Assembly: GCF_001513955.1 (NCBI RefSeq)
Contig: NZ_KQ948153.1
Coordinates: 348,575 to 412,574 of the forward strand
DNA from: Streptomyces pseudovenezuelae
GTDB lineage: Bacteria > Actinomycetota > Actinomycetes > Streptomycetales > Streptomycetaceae
Direction: 5' to 3'
DNA length: 64,000 nucleotides
Below the pieces are notes generated by a model, which was not told where the DNA came from, searched no databases, and saw only the letters and a list, made by a program, of their open reading frames with translations. The position numbers were made by a program, and so were the translations under genes. Position 1 is the first letter of the stretch, and each line of letters begins with the position of its first letter. Below are positions 1 through 10,012 of the stretch, one piece after another.

Positions 1-616
1 GCCAGATGCGGTGCAGCAGGTCGCGCCGGCGCAGGGTCTCGCGCTCCAGGTCGGCGACCGGCACGGGGTGCGGGACGCCGGGGGCGCCGTCGGGTTCCGG
101 GGGTACGTCGGCGGGCGCGTCCGGTCCGTCCTCGGTGCTGTAGCGGAAGCGGCCCGGGGTGCTGCTCGGGGCGAGGGCGAAGTACGCCGCGTCGTACAGC
201 GCGGTCAGCCGGCACATCTCCAGGGCGCCCGGGGTGAGCAGCCCGCCCGCGACCAGTCTGCGGCCCGCCCGGTGCACGGCCTCGGCGCCGGTGAGACGGC
301 GGGCCCCGGTGCCGGTGGCGCCGGTGCTCGCCACGCTCTCGGCCAGGGCCTGCCGCCAGATGCCGGGGTCCAGGGTGCCGTGGGCGGCGAGGAGGACGTC
401 GGCGCCGGGGGCGGCCGGGCTCTCGGCGTGCACCACCTTGCCGTCGGCCAGGTGCAGGGTGCCGCGCTCGCGCACCAGGATGCCGGTGGCGCGCTCGGCG
501 GCCAGCCGGGTCAGCATCGGGGAGACACCGCCCCAACCGCGGTCCAGGGCGCTCGCCTTGTCCCGCACCGGCAGCCGGGGCGGCGGGGTGGCGGGCGTGG
601 CGCGGACCGTGGTCAT
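1..616 (-). CDS. DUF4388-like (PATAN-type) protein, C-terminus cut by window edge
   Basis: The first 205 codons lie on the minus strand, from an ATG at 616; the rest is beyond the window. Residues about 45-75 read GILVRERGTLHLADGKVVHA, the pattern of a DUF4388/PATAN domain (RxTGxL..G..hl.dGKvVHA), a signalling domain often found with Roadblock and two-component proteins. The ATG overlaps the stop of the upstream Roadblock-like gene as ATGA, so the two are translationally coupled. The domain call rests on this motif by eye. The biological role is unknown; a small regulatory pair is an inference. Confidence 0.6.
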   Translation of the reverse strand, partial: MTTVRATPATPPPRLPVRDKASALDRGWGGVSPMLTRLAAERATGILVRERGTLHLADGKVVHAESPAAPGADVLLAAHGTLDPGIWRQALAESVASTGATGTGARRLTGAEAVHRAGRRLVAGGLLTPGALEMCRLTALYDAAYFALAPSSTPGRFRYSTEDGPDAPADVPPEPDGAPGVPHPVPVADLERETLRRRDLLHRIW

Positions 617-1029
617 CCGAGCTCCAGCCGTCCGGCCATCTCACCGAGCCGGATCCGGGCCAGCGCGAGGTTGCCCTCCGCGCGGGCCAGCCACAGGTGC
701 AGGAAGACACTGCTGTCGAAGGACGTCGGCACGAACCGCAGGACGTGGTAGCTGTCCCGGTTGCTGAGGATCAGATCCTCGACCGGCGGGTCCGGCTCCG
801 GTCCCGGGTCCCCCGGCTCGGCGGCCCGGGAACTCCCGGAGGCGAAGGCGCGCTGCTCGGCGGCGAGCCGGGCGAGCTCGGCGGCCTCCGCGGCGGCCGC
901 CTCCTGGTCGCCGCCGGGGGACTCCCCGACGGCGCCCAGGGCCAGCCCGCTCGTCCAGTCGACCAGCGCGGCCCCCCGCGCGCCCGGCAGCCGCATGGCT
1001 TCCAGCAGGCACTCGTCGATTCCCTGCAC
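613..1029 (-). CDS. Roadblock/LC7-like domain protein
   Basis: A 138-residue soluble protein. It shows an N-terminal helix, a strand of the type ARGAALVDWTSGLALG, a helix rich in Ala and Glu, then a strand pair around DLILSNRDSYHVLRF and a final helix ending in LARIRLGEMAGRL. This is the alpha/beta layout of Roadblock/LC7 proteins, which in actinomycetes often accompany small GTPases or DUF4388 proteins. A low-complexity Ala/Gly/Pro loop interrupts the middle. The start is GTG with GGGAGGGG upstream. It overlaps the next gene by four bases. The fold call is by pattern only and no GTPase gene is visible here. Confidence 0.6.
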   Translation of the reverse strand: MQGIDECLLEAMRLPGARGAALVDWTSGLALGAVGESPGGDQEAAAAEAAELARLAAEQRAFASGSSRAAEPGDPGPEPDPPVEDLILSNRDSYHVLRFVPTSFDSSVFLHLWLARAEGNLALARIRLGEMAGRLELG

Positions 1030-1197
1030 CGTGGTTCCCCTCCCACCTGGGGTTCGGCTGAGTGACGCCGAAACTACGCAACGTGTGCGCGAGGAGTGAG
1101 GGATCCGGCATTTTCCGGTGGAACATGCTCGGAGTGGCTAGAGTGGGTCAACTTGCCTGATTCAGGGGGTCATTGACCGGCGGAATCGTCCTGCCTG

Positions 1198-2565
1198 TCA
1201 ACGGCTCCCGGGGGCGTGCAGGGTGGTGAGGGCACCGGCGTGCGCCCCTCCGGACTCGGCCACGATCGAGGCGAGCGTCTGGGGATCCCGCACGGTCGCG
1301 AAGCGGACCCCTCCCGCCTGGCCCGGGGCGAAGCCGTAGATGCCCGGCCGGGCCAGCGAGTTGTACGCGTAGTGGTGGGCGAAGTAGTACGCGCCCGTGT
1401 CCAGCGCCGCCACGTGGTCCCCCTGGCCGAGCAGCGGGAGCGCGCGCCCCTCGGCCAGCAGGTCGCCCGCGAAGCACGCGGGCCCCGCCACGTCCTGCAC
1501 CACCTCGGGCCCGCTCCTGGGCCGCCCCTTGCTGTCGTACGCCGCGATCCGCAGCGGCCACGAGCCCGGCACGTACACCGTCCGCGTCGCCACCTGCACG
1601 CCCGCGTGCGTCACCGCGACCGGCCGGCCGCCCGCGCTCTTGGTGTACTCCACCCGCGCCACGATCGTGCCGTGCTTGGCGAGCAGCGACCGCCCGAACT
1701 CGGTGACCAGCCCGTACCGCCCGTCGAGCAGCCCCGGCACCGCCTCCCTGAGCGCCCGCGCGTACTCGGTGTACGTCGGTGCCGTCGCGTCCGAGGCGAA
1801 GTTCACCGGCAGCCCGCCGCCGATGTCGATCGTGTCGATCTGCGGCCGCCCGATCCGCCGGTTGATCTCCTCGGCGAGCGCGTACGTCTCCGCGACCCCC
1901 TGGGTCATCAGGGAGAGCGGGATGCCCTGGGAGCCGGTGTGCGCGTGCAGCCGGGAGAGCCAGGGCCGGTCGAGGAAGGCGCGCACGACCCACTCGCGCG
2001 CCCCCTCGTCCCGCAGCGCCACCCCGAACTTCGAGGTCGCCGTGGCCGTGGAGGTCGCCCCGATGGAGCCGCCGCCGACCTGCGGGTTGACCCGGATGCC
2101 GAGCGGGGAGCGGCTGACGGCGGACCGCACGAGGGCGTCGATGCGGTCCAGTTCCTGCGGGTTGTCCGCGTTGACGGCGATCCCCAGCGCCAGCGCCTCC
2201 CTGAGCTCGGCCGGTGTCTTGGCGGGCGAGTCCAGGACGGTCCGGGCCGGGGACATCCCCGCCGCCCGCGCGAGCGCCAGTTCGCCCGGGCTCGCCACCT
2301 CCGCGCCGATGCCCTCCTCGCGCAGCAGCCGCAGCACCGCGACCAGCGGGGTCGCCTTCACCGCGAACGCGTGCAGCACCGGTGTGCCCGGGGCGGTGAC
2401 CTCGGCGAAGGCGGCGCGGAGCGCCGCGGTGGACTCCCGGATGCCGGTGACGTCGAGCAGCCCGACGATGGGGGAGTCCGGCCCCAGCAGGCCCTGCTCC
2501 ACGGCCGCCCGCACCGCCTCGTCCCGGCGGGCGGCCTGCCCCTCGGTGGTGCCGTACTCGTCCAT
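1198..2565 (-). CDS. PLP-dependent fold-III (Orn/DAP-type) decarboxylase family protein
   Basis: A 455-residue protein of the group IV (alanine-racemase fold) decarboxylases that includes diaminopimelate decarboxylase LysA. Visible motifs are HAFAVKA with the PLP lysine at about K70, HTGSQG, IDIGGGLPV for phosphate binding, and GPACFAGDLL where the catalytic cysteine of the partner subunit sits. The substrate is not settled: it stands alone, next to histidine catabolism and away from lysine genes, so it may be a paralogue with another amino-acid substrate. ATG 2565 is preferred over GTG 2568 because GGGG lies better spaced before it. It is transcribed divergently from hutU. Confidence 0.78.
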   Translation of the reverse strand: MDEYGTTEGQAARRDEAVRAAVEQGLLGPDSPIVGLLDVTGIRESTAALRAAFAEVTAPGTPVLHAFAVKATPLVAVLRLLREEGIGAEVASPGELALARAAGMSPARTVLDSPAKTPAELREALALGIAVNADNPQELDRIDALVRSAVSRSPLGIRVNPQVGGGSIGATSTATATSKFGVALRDEGAREWVVRAFLDRPWLSRLHAHTGSQGIPLSLMTQGVAETYALAEEINRRIGRPQIDTIDIGGGLPVNFASDATAPTYTEYARALREAVPGLLDGRYGLVTEFGRSLLAKHGTIVARVEYTKSAGGRPVAVTHAGVQVATRTVYVPGSWPLRIAAYDSKGRPRSGPEVVQDVAGPACFAGDLLAEGRALPLLGQGDHVAALDTGAYYFAHHYAYNSLARPGIYGFAPGQAGGVRFATVRDPQTLASIVAESGGAHAGALTTLHAPGSR

Positions 2566-2596
2566 CACGTCCCCGTCCTGCGCGTCACCGTGTCTC

Positions 2597-2616
2597 GGAT
2601 GTCCGGCCGGACATCC
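2597..2616. promoter_or_regulatory. 20-bp perfect palindrome between the decarboxylase gene and hutU
   Basis: GGATGTCCGGCCGGACATCC is perfectly self-complementary. It sits between the divergent start codons, 46 bases upstream of the likely hutU -35 box. It is followed by a partial second copy (TGTCCGG...ACATCC). A dimeric regulator site controlling one or both directions is an inference; no regulator gene is adjacent. Confidence 0.5.
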
Positions 2617-2661
2617 CTGTCCGGAAACATCCCTGTCCCCCCGACGTGACGCGAGAACGTA

Positions 2662-2690
2662 TTGACTAGTTCTATTCAGAGAGTCAGGAT
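2662..2690 (+). promoter_or_regulatory. Likely hut operon promoter (TTGACT, 17 bp, CAGGAT)
   Basis: A -35 box TTGACT (2662-2667) and a -10 box CAGGAT (2685-2690) are separated by 17 bases. They lie 49 bases before the hutU ATG, which has an AGGAGG ribosome site at 2728-2733. The spacing matches a housekeeping (HrdB-type) promoter; no start site has been mapped. Confidence 0.55.
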
Positions 2691-2739
2691 GTGAATATCG
2701 GCAGCAACACTCCAGAGCAGAGTCCCCAGGAGGCAGACC

Positions 2740-4400
<1,661 letters not shown>

Positions 4401-4404
<4 letters not shown>

Positions 4405-5666
4405 CGGAGTGCGGGAATTCCTCGGCGTCGGCCGGAACCGGGTCCGGCGGCTCCTTCCACTCCATGTGGCGCGAGCTGCTCCCCATCGGCCGCCACTCCG
4501 GCTCGCACGGCTACCGCCGGTTCGCCTGGACCGGGGCCGACACCGAGTGCCGGGCCTGGTTCAAGGAGCAGGCCGAAGCCCGCGGACTGACCTACGAGGT
4601 CGACCGGAACGGCAACCAGTGGGCCTGGCTCGGGGACCCCGCCCAGGGGGACGCCGTCGTCACCGGGTCGCACCTCGACTCGGTACCCGACGGGGGCGCC
4701 TTCGACGGGCCCCTCGGAGTCGTGTCCTCCTTCGCCGCGCTCGACGAACTCCGCTCGCGGCGGGCCGAGTTCGCCAAGCCGCTCGCCCTCGTCAACTTCG
4801 GTGACGAGGAGGGGGCCCGATTCGGGCTCGCCTGTGTCGGATCGCGGCTCACCGCCGGGCAGCTCACCGCCGAACAGGCGCACCTGCTGACCGACGGGGA
4901 GGGCGTCAGCCTGCCGAGGGCCATGGAGGCCGCGGGGCACGACCCCGAGGGCATCGGCGCCGACCCGGACCGGCTCGCCCGCATCGGCGCCTTCGTCGAG
5001 CTGCACGTCGAGCAGGGCAGGGCGCTGGACCTCTCCGGCGACCGGGTCGGCATCGCCAGTGCCATCTGGCCGCACGGGCGCTGGCGGTTCGACTTCCGGG
5101 GCGAGGCCAACCACGCCGGCACCACCCGCCTCCTGGACCGGCGCGACCCCATGCTGTCGTACGCCGAGACCGTGCTCGCGGCCCGCCGCGAGGCCGAACT
5201 CGCCGGTGCCGTCGCCACCTTCGGCAAGATCGCCGTCGAGCCGAACGGCGTCAACGCCATCCCCTCCCTGGTGCGCGGCTGGCTCGACTCCCGCGCCGCC
5301 GACCAGGAGAGCCTCGACCAGGTGGTCGGCGGCATCGAGAAGGCGGCCGGGGAGTACGCGCGGGCGCACGGCATCGATCTCGACGTGGTGCGGGAGTCCT
5401 TCACCCCCGTCGTCGAGTTCGACCACGCCCTGCGCGACGAACTCGCCCGCATCCTGGGCACCACCACCGATCTCAAGGTGCCCGTCCTGGGAACCGGGGC
5501 GGGACACGACGCCGGGATCCTCGCCGGGCACATCCCGACCGCCATGCTGTTCGTGCGCAACCCCACCGGCGTCTCGCACTCCCCGGCGGAGTTCGCCGCC
5601 GAGGACGACTGCGTGGCCGGAGTCCTGGCGCTCGCCGACGTACTGGAAGGGCTGGCCTGCAGGTGA
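4401..5666 (+). CDS. M20-family amidohydrolase (allantoate / N-carbamoyl amino acid hydrolase type) in the hut operon
   Basis: A 421-residue metalloenzyme of the allantoate amidohydrolase / N-carbamoyl-L-amino-acid hydrolase group. Metal-site motifs are GSHLDSVPDGGAFDG (about residue 90), NFGDEEGARF (about 133), ELHVEQG (about 202) and SHSPAE (about 391); the dimerisation-domain motif is NHAGTT. The gene overlaps hutU and hutF by GTGA junctions, so it is made together with them. No allantoin genes are nearby. By context it probably handles N-formyl- or N-formimino-glutamate, taking the place of a missing HutG deformylase. That role is an inference. Confidence 0.82.
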
Positions 5667-7024
5667 CAGCGAAGACCTACTGGCTGGAGCACGCCTGGCT
5701 CGACACCCACGTCGAGCCGGGCGTGGCGCTGACGGTGTCGGCCGGCGGCTCCGCCGCGGGGACGGACGGCCGCGTCACCGCCGTCCGCACCGGCACCGAC
5801 ACCCCGCCCCCCGGCGCCGAGATCCTGCGCGGACTGACCCTCCCGGGGCTGGCGAACACCCACTCGCACGCCTTCCACCGGGCCCTGCGCTCCACCGTCC
5901 AGGTCGGCTCCGGGACCTTCTGGACCTGGCGCGAGGTCATGTACGCCACCGCCGACCGGCTCACCCCGGACACCTACCGCGACCTGGCCCGTGCCGTGTA
6001 CGCGGAGATGGCGCTGGCGGGTGTGACGGCCGTCGGAGAGTTCCACTACCTGCACCACGCCCCCGGCGGCACCCCCTACACCGACCCCAACGCGATGGGC
6101 GAGGCGCTGATCGAGGCCGCCGCCGACGCCGGGATCCGCATCACCCTCCTCGACACCGCCTATCTCTCCTCCGGCTTCGGACAGCCGCCCGGCCGTCACC
6201 AGCTCCGCTTCTCCGACGGCACCGCGCACGCCTGGGCCGAACGCTGTTCAGTTCTCAAGGACCGGGATCACGCGAGGATCGGTGCGGCGGTCCACTCCGT
6301 ACGGGCGGTGCCCGCCGCCCAGTTGGCGACCGTGGCACGCTGGGCCGAGGAGCGGCGGGCCCCGCTCCACGTCCACCTGTCCGAACAGACCGCCGAGAAC
6401 GACGCGTGCCGCGAAGCCCACGGGTGCACACCGACCCGGCTGCTCGCCGAGCACGGGGTCCTCGGGCCGCGCACCACCGGCGTCCACAACACCCACCTCA
6501 CCGACGAGGACATCGCCCTGATCGGCGGCACCGGCACCGGCACCTGCATGTGCCCGACGACCGAGCGGGACCTCGCCGACGGCATCGGACCGGCCGTGGC
6601 CCTCCAGCGGGCGGGGTCACCGCTCTCCCTCGGCTCCGACAGCCACGCCGTCATCGACCTGCTCGAAGAGGCACGCGCGATGGAGCTCAACGAGCGTCTG
6701 CGCACCCGCACCCGAGGTCACTGGACGGCGGCGGCCCTGCTGCGGGCGGCCTCCGCCGACGGCCACGCGGCCCTCGGCTGGGACGGCGCGGGCACCCTGG
6801 AGCCCGGCGCGCTCGCCGACTTCACCACCATCAGGCTCGACTCGGTCAGGACGGCAGGGCCGCCTCCGCGGCTCGGGGCCGAGACGGCCGTATTCGCCGC
6901 GTCGGCAGCAGACGTGTCGCACACGGTCGTGGGAGGTCGGCACGTCGTGCGCGACGGGGTCCACGCGCTGGTGCCGGATGTGCCGAAAGCCCTCGCGGAC
7001 GCCGTCGCCGCGCTGCACGGATGA
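5663..7024 (+). CDS. hutF: Formimidoylglutamate deiminase
   Basis: A 453-residue amidohydrolase-superfamily enzyme that hydrolyses N-formimino-L-glutamate to N-formyl-L-glutamate and ammonia. The zinc-site motif GLANTHSHAFHRAL lies near residue 65. Further sites are EFHYLHH, HVHLSEQ (about 236) and GSDSHAVIDLLEEAR (about 324); HxHLSEQ and SDSHAVIDLLEE are typical of HutF. The GTG start overlaps the stop of the amidohydrolase gene, and the stop overlaps an ATG of the hutI frame. Having HutF rather than HutG-type formiminoglutamase means the five-step histidine pathway through N-formylglutamate. Confidence 0.9.
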   Translation: MTAKTYWLEHAWLDTHVEPGVALTVSAGGSAAGTDGRVTAVRTGTDTPPPGAEILRGLTLPGLANTHSHAFHRALRSTVQVGSGTFWTWREVMYATADRLTPDTYRDLARAVYAEMALAGVTAVGEFHYLHHAPGGTPYTDPNAMGEALIEAAADAGIRITLLDTAYLSSGFGQPPGRHQLRFSDGTAHAWAERCSVLKDRDHARIGAAVHSVRAVPAAQLATVARWAEERRAPLHVHLSEQTAENDACREAHGCTPTRLLAEHGVLGPRTTGVHNTHLTDEDIALIGGTGTGTCMCPTTERDLADGIGPAVALQRAGSPLSLGSDSHAVIDLLEEARAMELNERLRTRTRGHWTAAALLRAASADGHAALGWDGAGTLEPGALADFTTIRLDSVRTAGPPPRLGAETAVFAASAADVSHTVVGGRHVVRDGVHALVPDVPKALADAVAALHG

Positions 7025-7095
7025 CTCCGGGCCGCCCGCCCCCGCGGCCCGCCCCCGAACCCGCCCCCACCGCCGACCAGGCCACCGAGGACGCC

Positions 7096-8310
7096 ATGAG
7101 CAACGCGACGACCGTCAGCCCCGCCCACTCCGCGAGCACCGCGAGCACGCTCATCACCAACATCGCCGCTCTGGTCACCAACGACCCCTCCCTGGGTGAC
7201 AGGTCCCCCCTCGGACTGATCCAGGACGCGGCCGTCGCCATCGAGGGCGACCGCGTCGTCTGGACCGGTGATCACAGCAAAGCACCCGCCACTGACAATC
7301 GGGTCGACGCAGGTGGAAGGGCGGTCCTGCCCGGCTTCGTCGACTCCCACAGCCATCTCGTCTTCGCGGGCGACCGCACCCAGGAGTTCAACGCCCGCAT
7401 GTCGGGGCGGGCCTACAGCGCGGGCGGCATCCGCACGACGGTCGCCGCGACCCGGGCGGCGAGCGACGCGGAACTCGAACGCAACCTCACCCGCTACCTC
7501 GCCGAGGCCCTCCGCCAGGGCACGACCACCTTCGAGACCAAGTCGGGCTACGGCCTGACGGTCGAGGACGAGGCGAGAGCCCTGCGCATCGCCGCGGCCC
7601 ACACCGAGGAGGTCACCTACCTCGGCGCCCACATCGTGTCGCCGGACCACGCCGACGACCCGGCGGCCTACGTCTCCCTCGTCACCGGCGAGATGCTCGA
7701 CGCCTGCGCCCCGTACGCCCGCTGGATCGACGTCTTCTGCGAGAAGGGCGCCTTCGACGGCGACCAGGCCCGCGCGATCCTCACGGCGGGCAGGGCGAAG
7801 GGCCTGCACCCCCGGATCCACGCCAACCAGCTCTCCTACGGCCCCGGCGTCCAGCTGGCCGTCGAACTGGACGCCGCCAGCGCCGACCACTGCACCCACC
7901 TCACCGACGAGGACGTCGACGCCCTGGCGAACAGCCGTACGGTCGCCACGCTGCTGCCCGGCGCCGAGTTCTCCACCCGTGCCGCGTGGCCGGACGCCCG
8001 CCGCCTCCTGGACGCCGGCGTCACCGTCGCCCTGTCCACGGACTGCAACCCGGGCTCCTCCTTCACCTCCTCGGTCCCCTTCTGCGTCGCCCTCGCGGTC
8101 CGCGACATGGGGATGACCCCGGACGAGGCCGTCTGGTCGGCCACGGCGGGCGGGGCGGCCGCCCTGCGCCGCGAGGACATCGGCCGGCTGACTCCGGGCG
8201 CGCGCGCCGACCTCGTCCTGCTGGACGCCCCCAGCCATGTGCACCTGGCCTACCGGCCGGGGGTACCGCTGGTCAGCGGGGTGTGGCGGCGCGGGGTGCG
8301 CGTGCTCTGA
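7096..8310 (+). CDS. hutI: Imidazolonepropionase
   Basis: A 404-residue amidohydrolase that opens the imidazolone ring of 4-imidazolone-5-propionate to give N-formimino-L-glutamate. Motifs are LPGFVDSHSHLVFAGDR (about residue 81), TTTFETKSGYGL (about 147), HPRIHANQLS (about 241) and LSTDCNPG (about 313). I chose ATG 7096 because GAGG lies six bases upstream and the family start fits. The reading frame is open back to an ATG at 7021 that overlaps the hutF stop; starting there would add 25 Pro/Ala-rich residues. It is the last gene of the hut operon. Confidence 0.92.
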   Translation: MSNATTVSPAHSASTASTLITNIAALVTNDPSLGDRSPLGLIQDAAVAIEGDRVVWTGDHSKAPATDNRVDAGGRAVLPGFVDSHSHLVFAGDRTQEFNARMSGRAYSAGGIRTTVAATRAASDAELERNLTRYLAEALRQGTTTFETKSGYGLTVEDEARALRIAAAHTEEVTYLGAHIVSPDHADDPAAYVSLVTGEMLDACAPYARWIDVFCEKGAFDGDQARAILTAGRAKGLHPRIHANQLSYGPGVQLAVELDAASADHCTHLTDEDVDALANSRTVATLLPGAEFSTRAAWPDARRLLDAGVTVALSTDCNPGSSFTSSVPFCVALAVRDMGMTPDEAVWSATAGGAAALRREDIGRLTPGARADLVLLDAPSHVHLAYRPGVPLVSGVWRRGVRVL

Positions 8311-8313
8311 GCC

Positions 8314-9852
8314 TCAGGAGGCCCCGGCCCGCCACCGCTGCTCCGTACCCCCGGTCAGCGGTTCCAGCGAGAGGCCGTCCCCGCCCTGGGGCGTCACCCC
8401 GGTCGCGATGGCGATCGCCGGGCGGATCACCCCGTCGGAGTCGACCGTGAAGCGCAGGTTGTCGCCGTGGCGGCCCTCGACCGAGTCGCAGGACCAGATG
8501 CCGAGGCCCTTGCCGACGTCGCCGCGGCTGTCGAGACAGAAGTCGGGATCGGCGTACGACTGGAGGACACCGCGGCCGGCGTCGACGCGCCAGCGCTGGG
8601 AGCCCGCCGAGGTGCAGGGGGCCGTGACGACGTCCGTGCCCTCCGCGAAGTCACCGGAGACGTCCAGGCAGCGGGCCGTGGAGAGGTTGACCACCTGGGC
8701 GTAGGCCCCGTTCGGCGGCCGGAAGGGGGCAGCCGTCTTCCGGGGCGGCGCCGAACTGCGCGTCGGGGAGGGCGAGGGCGGCCTGCTCGTGGCGGACGCG
8801 GACGCGGAAGCGGAAGGGGAGAGCGAGGGTGGGACGGTCGCGGTCACCGTCACCTGCGGGGGGCCCGGCAGAGCCCCGCCCGCCGGGACCGAGGACGAGG
8901 GCGGGGCCGACGGGTCCGTCGCGGGGCCGCCCTCCTGCGCCACCAGGAACAGCAGCAGCGGCACCACGGCCACCCCCAGCGCCGCCGAGGCCAGGACGAG
9001 CCGACGCGGTCGCGGCCATGTGCCGGGAGGCGTGCGGGATCCTGCCCGGGACCCCGCCCGGGGACGCGCCGCCGGCTCGGCCGCGCTCCGCCCCGCGTAC
9101 GCCGTCCCGCCCCACGGCAGCAGGCCCTCCGCCAGTGCCGCCCGCGGAGTGTCCCGCAGCGCGCACAGCTCCTCGTGGGCTCCCGCGCAGTGCGGGCAGC
9201 GGGCCATGTGGGCGTGCAGGTCGGCGCTGACGCGCGGGCTGTCCGGGCGTACGGACTCCTCGATGAGGCGGCCGAAGTCCGCGCACTGGGGGTCGTCCGA
9301 GGCGGCGAGGCGCAACCGCAGCGCCGCCCTGGCCAGGGACTGCAGGGCGCCCTCCGTGCCGTAGGCGACGTCCTCGCGGGTGAGGCCCAGGTGTTCGGCG
9401 GTGCGCTGTTCCGGCTCGGCCTCCACCAGGCGGTACCAGACGAGGCCCTGGGCGCGGGCCGGCAGGGACTCGAAGGCGGCGAGCATGGGCGGCACCGGGC
9501 CGCCCGGCCCCGCCGTGTTCAGGAGCAGCAGGACGCTCGGGTCCAGGCCCGCCGTCCGGTCGTCCCCGGCCCACGCCGCCGCCGACCGGGCCGTCAGCAG
9601 CAGGAGCCGGTGGCGCCACGGCACGCCGGGGTCGACCCCGCGGGCCGTCTCCCGGGCGGCGAGCGTGAAGGTCTGGGCGGCCAGCTGCCGGGCGGCGGAC
9701 TCACCGGCCGTGCAGAGGCGGGCGTAGCCGAGCACCGAGGGCTGGTGGCGGGTGCGGAGCTCCAGCAGGGCCGCGTACGCCGTGGCCGTGTCGGCGCGCA
9801 GCAGCTCGGTGAGCCGGGCGTCGGACGCGCCGTCGGGGCGAGTCATGCGCAC
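8314..9852 (-). CDS. Sigma-like / zinc-finger / transmembrane / ricin-lectin fusion protein
   Basis: A 512-residue membrane protein of unusual composition. Residues 15-185 look like an ECF sigma factor: an LLRADTATAYAALLELRT helix, then a region-4-like segment LPARAQGLVWYRLVEAEPEQ followed by a helix-turn-helix. Residues 215-222 carry an anti-sigma zinc motif, H-x3-C-x2-C (HMARCPHC). A membrane segment follows at about 285-305, then a Pro/Ser/Thr linker. The C-terminal 130 residues form a ricin-type beta-trefoil with QRW repeats (GSQRWRV, TEQRWRA). The inferred topology is regulator inside, lectin outside. The ligand and target are unknown. ATG with GGAGG upstream. Confidence 0.75.
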   Translation of the reverse strand: MRMTRPDGASDARLTELLRADTATAYAALLELRTRHQPSVLGYARLCTAGESAARQLAAQTFTLAARETARGVDPGVPWRHRLLLLTARSAAAWAGDDRTAGLDPSVLLLLNTAGPGGPVPPMLAAFESLPARAQGLVWYRLVEAEPEQRTAEHLGLTREDVAYGTEGALQSLARAALRLRLAASDDPQCADFGRLIEESVRPDSPRVSADLHAHMARCPHCAGAHEELCALRDTPRAALAEGLLPWGGTAYAGRSAAEPAARPRAGSRAGSRTPPGTWPRPRRLVLASAALGVAVVPLLLFLVAQEGGPATDPSAPPSSSVPAGGALPGPPQVTVTATVPPSLSPSASASASATSRPPSPSPTRSSAPPRKTAAPFRPPNGAYAQVVNLSTARCLDVSGDFAEGTDVVTAPCTSAGSQRWRVDAGRGVLQSYADPDFCLDSRGDVGKGLGIWSCDSVEGRHGDNLRFTVDSDGVIRPAIAIATGVTPQGGDGLSLEPLTGGTEQRWRAGAS

Positions 9853-9956
9853 CCTCCTCCTGACGGACCGGCCAGTCTGTGAGGGACCATAGTGAGGGAA
9901 GCGAACCCTTGGGGAAAGGGTTTCTCCGGGTAACCAGGAGGGGCCGGGGACGCACG

Positions 9957-9986
9957 GTGCCCGGTGTCCGACGGGACACCGGGCAC
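9957..9986. terminator. Strong hairpin downstream of sigI
   Basis: GTGCCCGGTGTCC (9957-9969) and GGACACCGGGCAC (9974-9986) form a perfect 13-bp stem with a 4-base loop, 26 bases after the sigI stop on the minus strand. There is no T-run, as is common for Streptomyces terminators. Confidence 0.65.
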
Positions 9987-10012
9987 ACGCGCAGGTCAGT
10001 GGTGCCGACGCG

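Noticed and set aside
5059..7095. 1083-codon open frame running through the amidohydrolase and hutF genes into hutI
   Set aside because: Only its last 404 codons (from 7096) have a family match. The earlier part is Arg/Pro-rich out-of-frame sequence over two well-supported genes, an effect of high GC.
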